A DNA stretch of 64,000 bases from positions 3,594,001 to 3,658,000 of the forward strand of contig NZ_CP076135.1 in assembly GCF_018736105.1 (NCBI RefSeq), given 5' to 3'. Source of the stretch: Bradyrhizobium sediminis. GTDB taxonomy: Bacteria; Pseudomonadota; Alphaproteobacteria; Rhizobiales; Xanthobacteraceae. This document shows, one piece after another, positions 62,930 through 64,000 of the stretch. How positions within the stretch are numbered: the first letter of the stretch is position 1; every line of letters starts with the position of its first letter. The notes under the pieces were generated by a model that saw only the letters and a list, made by a program, of their open reading frames with translations, ran no database searches and was not told where the DNA came from. The translations under genes were made by a program, and so were the position numbers.

Positions 62930-62984
62930 CGCATCCTGGTCGTTCCTGGTCGAACGCATTCCTGCGCTGCCGCGACCAACGAAC

Positions 62985-63542
62985 ATGACCATGGACGAAT
63001 TGCGATCGACGTTGTTTTCGGCAGGGCTGCGGCGACTGCTTTCGGAAACGCTTGAACCCGGCGAGCGCGTGCTGTGGCAGGGCCAGCCCGACGGCGTTGC
63101 CGACATGATGATGTGGCGCTTTCTGTGGTGGATCGGATTTCCCTGGCTGCTCGTCACGGCGTTCGCGATCTCCCGGGGCTGGATCGACCAATCGACGCCA
63201 TTCCTTCTGCTGTCCGGGGCCACGATGGTTGCGGCGCCGCCGGTGATGCTGTTGCACGACCTGCAGACGCTGTGCGTGATCACCAATCGCCGCGCGCTGA
63301 TCCTGCGCACGGCCTGGGGCAAGCGGACCATGACCGCAACCGCCTTTGCGGACATGGACGCCACGTTCGAGATTCTCGACATCGGCCGCGGCGCCGGCCA
63401 CCTGAATTTCGCCTCAGGGGTTTCGACCCGTTCTCCCGACACCGATTACACCGGCCGCTACGGCTTTCGCTGCATTCGCGACGCCTCGGCCGTACGGGAT
63501 ATTCTCGAGCGGGCGCGAGGACGCGGTCATGCCAGCGTATGA
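62985..63542 (+). CDS. Membrane protein with PH-like domain
   Basis: A 185-residue protein. Two membrane segments (about 46-65 and 72-93, FLWWIGFPWLLVTAF; FLLLSGATMVAAPPV) are followed by a PH-like region with VITNRRALILRTAWGKRTM. The pattern ITNRRALI is the bPH2/DUF304-type core. It starts at ATG 62985, 55 bases after rpe, with an alternative ATG two codons later. The last 16 bases overlap the convergent ABM-like gene. Function unknown. Confidence 0.75.
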   Translation: MTMDELRSTLFSAGLRRLLSETLEPGERVLWQGQPDGVADMMMWRFLWWIGFPWLLVTAFAISRGWIDQSTPFLLLSGATMVAAPPVMLLHDLQTLCVITNRRALILRTAWGKRTMTATAFADMDATFEILDIGRGAGHLNFASGVSTRSPDTDYTGRYGFRCIRDASAVRDILERARGRGHASV

Positions 63543-63820
63543 ACGATCACCGGTCCGGCGACGGCCGTGGCTGGCCCGGTGAGCAGCGGCGTCAGATTCT
63601 GCTCGATCCAGGCGACACCGCGCCTGTTCGACTCCTCCGCGCCTGCGAAATTGTTGAAGATGCTGATCGCCGTCACCGTGTCGTCGGGCGCATAGACCAC
63701 GTAATAGGCGATGAAGCCTTCGACATCACTGATGATTGGAATGGCGCCTTCCTTGATCCTGCGTGTCAGCTCTTCGGCCATGCCGGCCTTGGCCTTGCCC
63801 TGACGAATGGCGGCGTACAT
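63527..63820 (-). CDS. Antibiotic-biosynthesis-monooxygenase-like small protein
   Basis: A 97-residue protein with a dimeric ferredoxin-like alpha+beta fold pattern: MYAAIRQGKAKAGMAEELTR, FIAYYVVYAPDDTVTAISIF and a middle helix. It resembles the ABM superfamily; the residues for a specific activity are not recognisable. GGAGGATTTCCC lies before the ATG. The last 16 bases overlap the convergent membrane-protein gene, which ends at 63542. Confidence 0.82.
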   Translation of the reverse strand: MYAAIRQGKAKAGMAEELTRRIKEGAIPIISDVEGFIAYYVVYAPDDTVTAISIFNNFAGAEESNRRGVAWIEQNLTPLLTGPATAVAGPVIVHTLA

Positions 63821-63943
63821 GGGAAATCCTCCTTCACGAACGGCAGAACCCCCGCGCCGAACCTTACGCCATCCCGCGCAACCGCGCCATCCAGCGTTGG
63901 CCGACCAACCGATCGAGGGCAGCCGCCCGAAAGTGGAGCGCAG

Positions 63944-64000
63944 CTAGAACATTGCCTCCCCGGGCTCCTTGCTGGTTCCCTCCAGCTCCTGCAGCGGCGC
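63944..64000 (-). CDS. 3' end of a gene running off the window
   Basis: The last 18 codons plus stop on the minus strand, reading APLQELEGTSKEPGEAMF then TAG, form an open frame to the window edge. The composition is protein-like, but the piece is too short to identify. The 120 bases between it and the ABM-like gene hold no other feature. Confidence 0.35.
   Translation of the reverse strand, partial: APLQELEGTSKEPGEAMF

Overview
This 64 kb window is high-GC chromosomal DNA from an alphaproteobacterium, most likely Bradyrhizobium or a close relative (Nitrobacteraceae). The case rests on the Usg-like protein, a short rhizobial-type phasin, an RpoH-type promoter before groESL, the density of branched-chain-amino-acid-type ABC transporters, and three families of palindromic intergenic repeats resembling those common in Bradyrhizobium. 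The naming is inference from family knowledge; no marker gene was searched. I saw no rRNA, tRNA, CRISPR array, insertion sequence, integrase or phage gene.

Layout. 1-39: start of a CinA/MoaB-like gene (minus). 272-3639: circularly permuted ATP-grasp, alpha-E (DUF403) and transglutaminase genes, three of the four parts of the predicted Anbu peptide-tagging system. The fourth part, the Anbu protease, is at 18158-18916. The 14.5 kb between holds a LIV-type transporter (3854-8573), a VOC protein, an FAD amine/amino-acid oxidoreductase, a Dpp/Opp-type peptide transporter (10993-16077, minus), a GGDEF cyclase and a Sel1 protein. 18937-22138: SDR, NupC-type nucleoside transporter, a cupin with a histone-H1-like tail, and Usg. 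22286-24680: groESL with a degenerate CIRCE, an RpoH-like promoter and a shared terminator. 24691-31438: fused MFS/spermidine synthase, a 54-residue Gly/Met-rich peptide, a LysR/isochorismatase divergent pair, a membrane-anchored DUF2778 L,D-transpeptidase-like protein and DUF899. 31634-34277: a lipid-linked sugar transfer pair. 34680-39559: phasin, small proteins, DUF72, a Bug-type binding protein, DUF488 and a membrane class III nucleotidyl cyclase. 39712-43335: a TetR-HlyD-ABC efflux operon with a perfect operator palindrome. 43671-45654: GH4 glycosidase and DUF4189 protein. 45742-52521: a cox/xdh-type molybdenum hydroxylase gene set (coxG, S, M, D, E, two XdhC halves and a MobA-like fusion) with no large catalytic subunit. 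52804-54614: pcaD-like hydrolase, membrane protein and a Gln/Gly/Pro-rich peptide. 54886-59992: a second complete LIV transporter. 60141-64000: P1 peptidase, EF-hand protein, rpe, a membrane protein, an ABM-like protein and the tail of another gene.

Together the genes suggest a metabolically versatile soil bacterium: two LIV systems, a peptide transporter and a Bug protein for scavenging, oxidative catabolism of amines and aromatics (FAD oxidoreductase, PcaD), molybdenum hydroxylase maturation, and stress and envelope functions. The strongest leads are the split Anbu system, the cox cluster without coxL, the modular nested repeat at 43521-43559, and a frame-preserving 60-bp copy of the L,D-transpeptidase gene at 27657.
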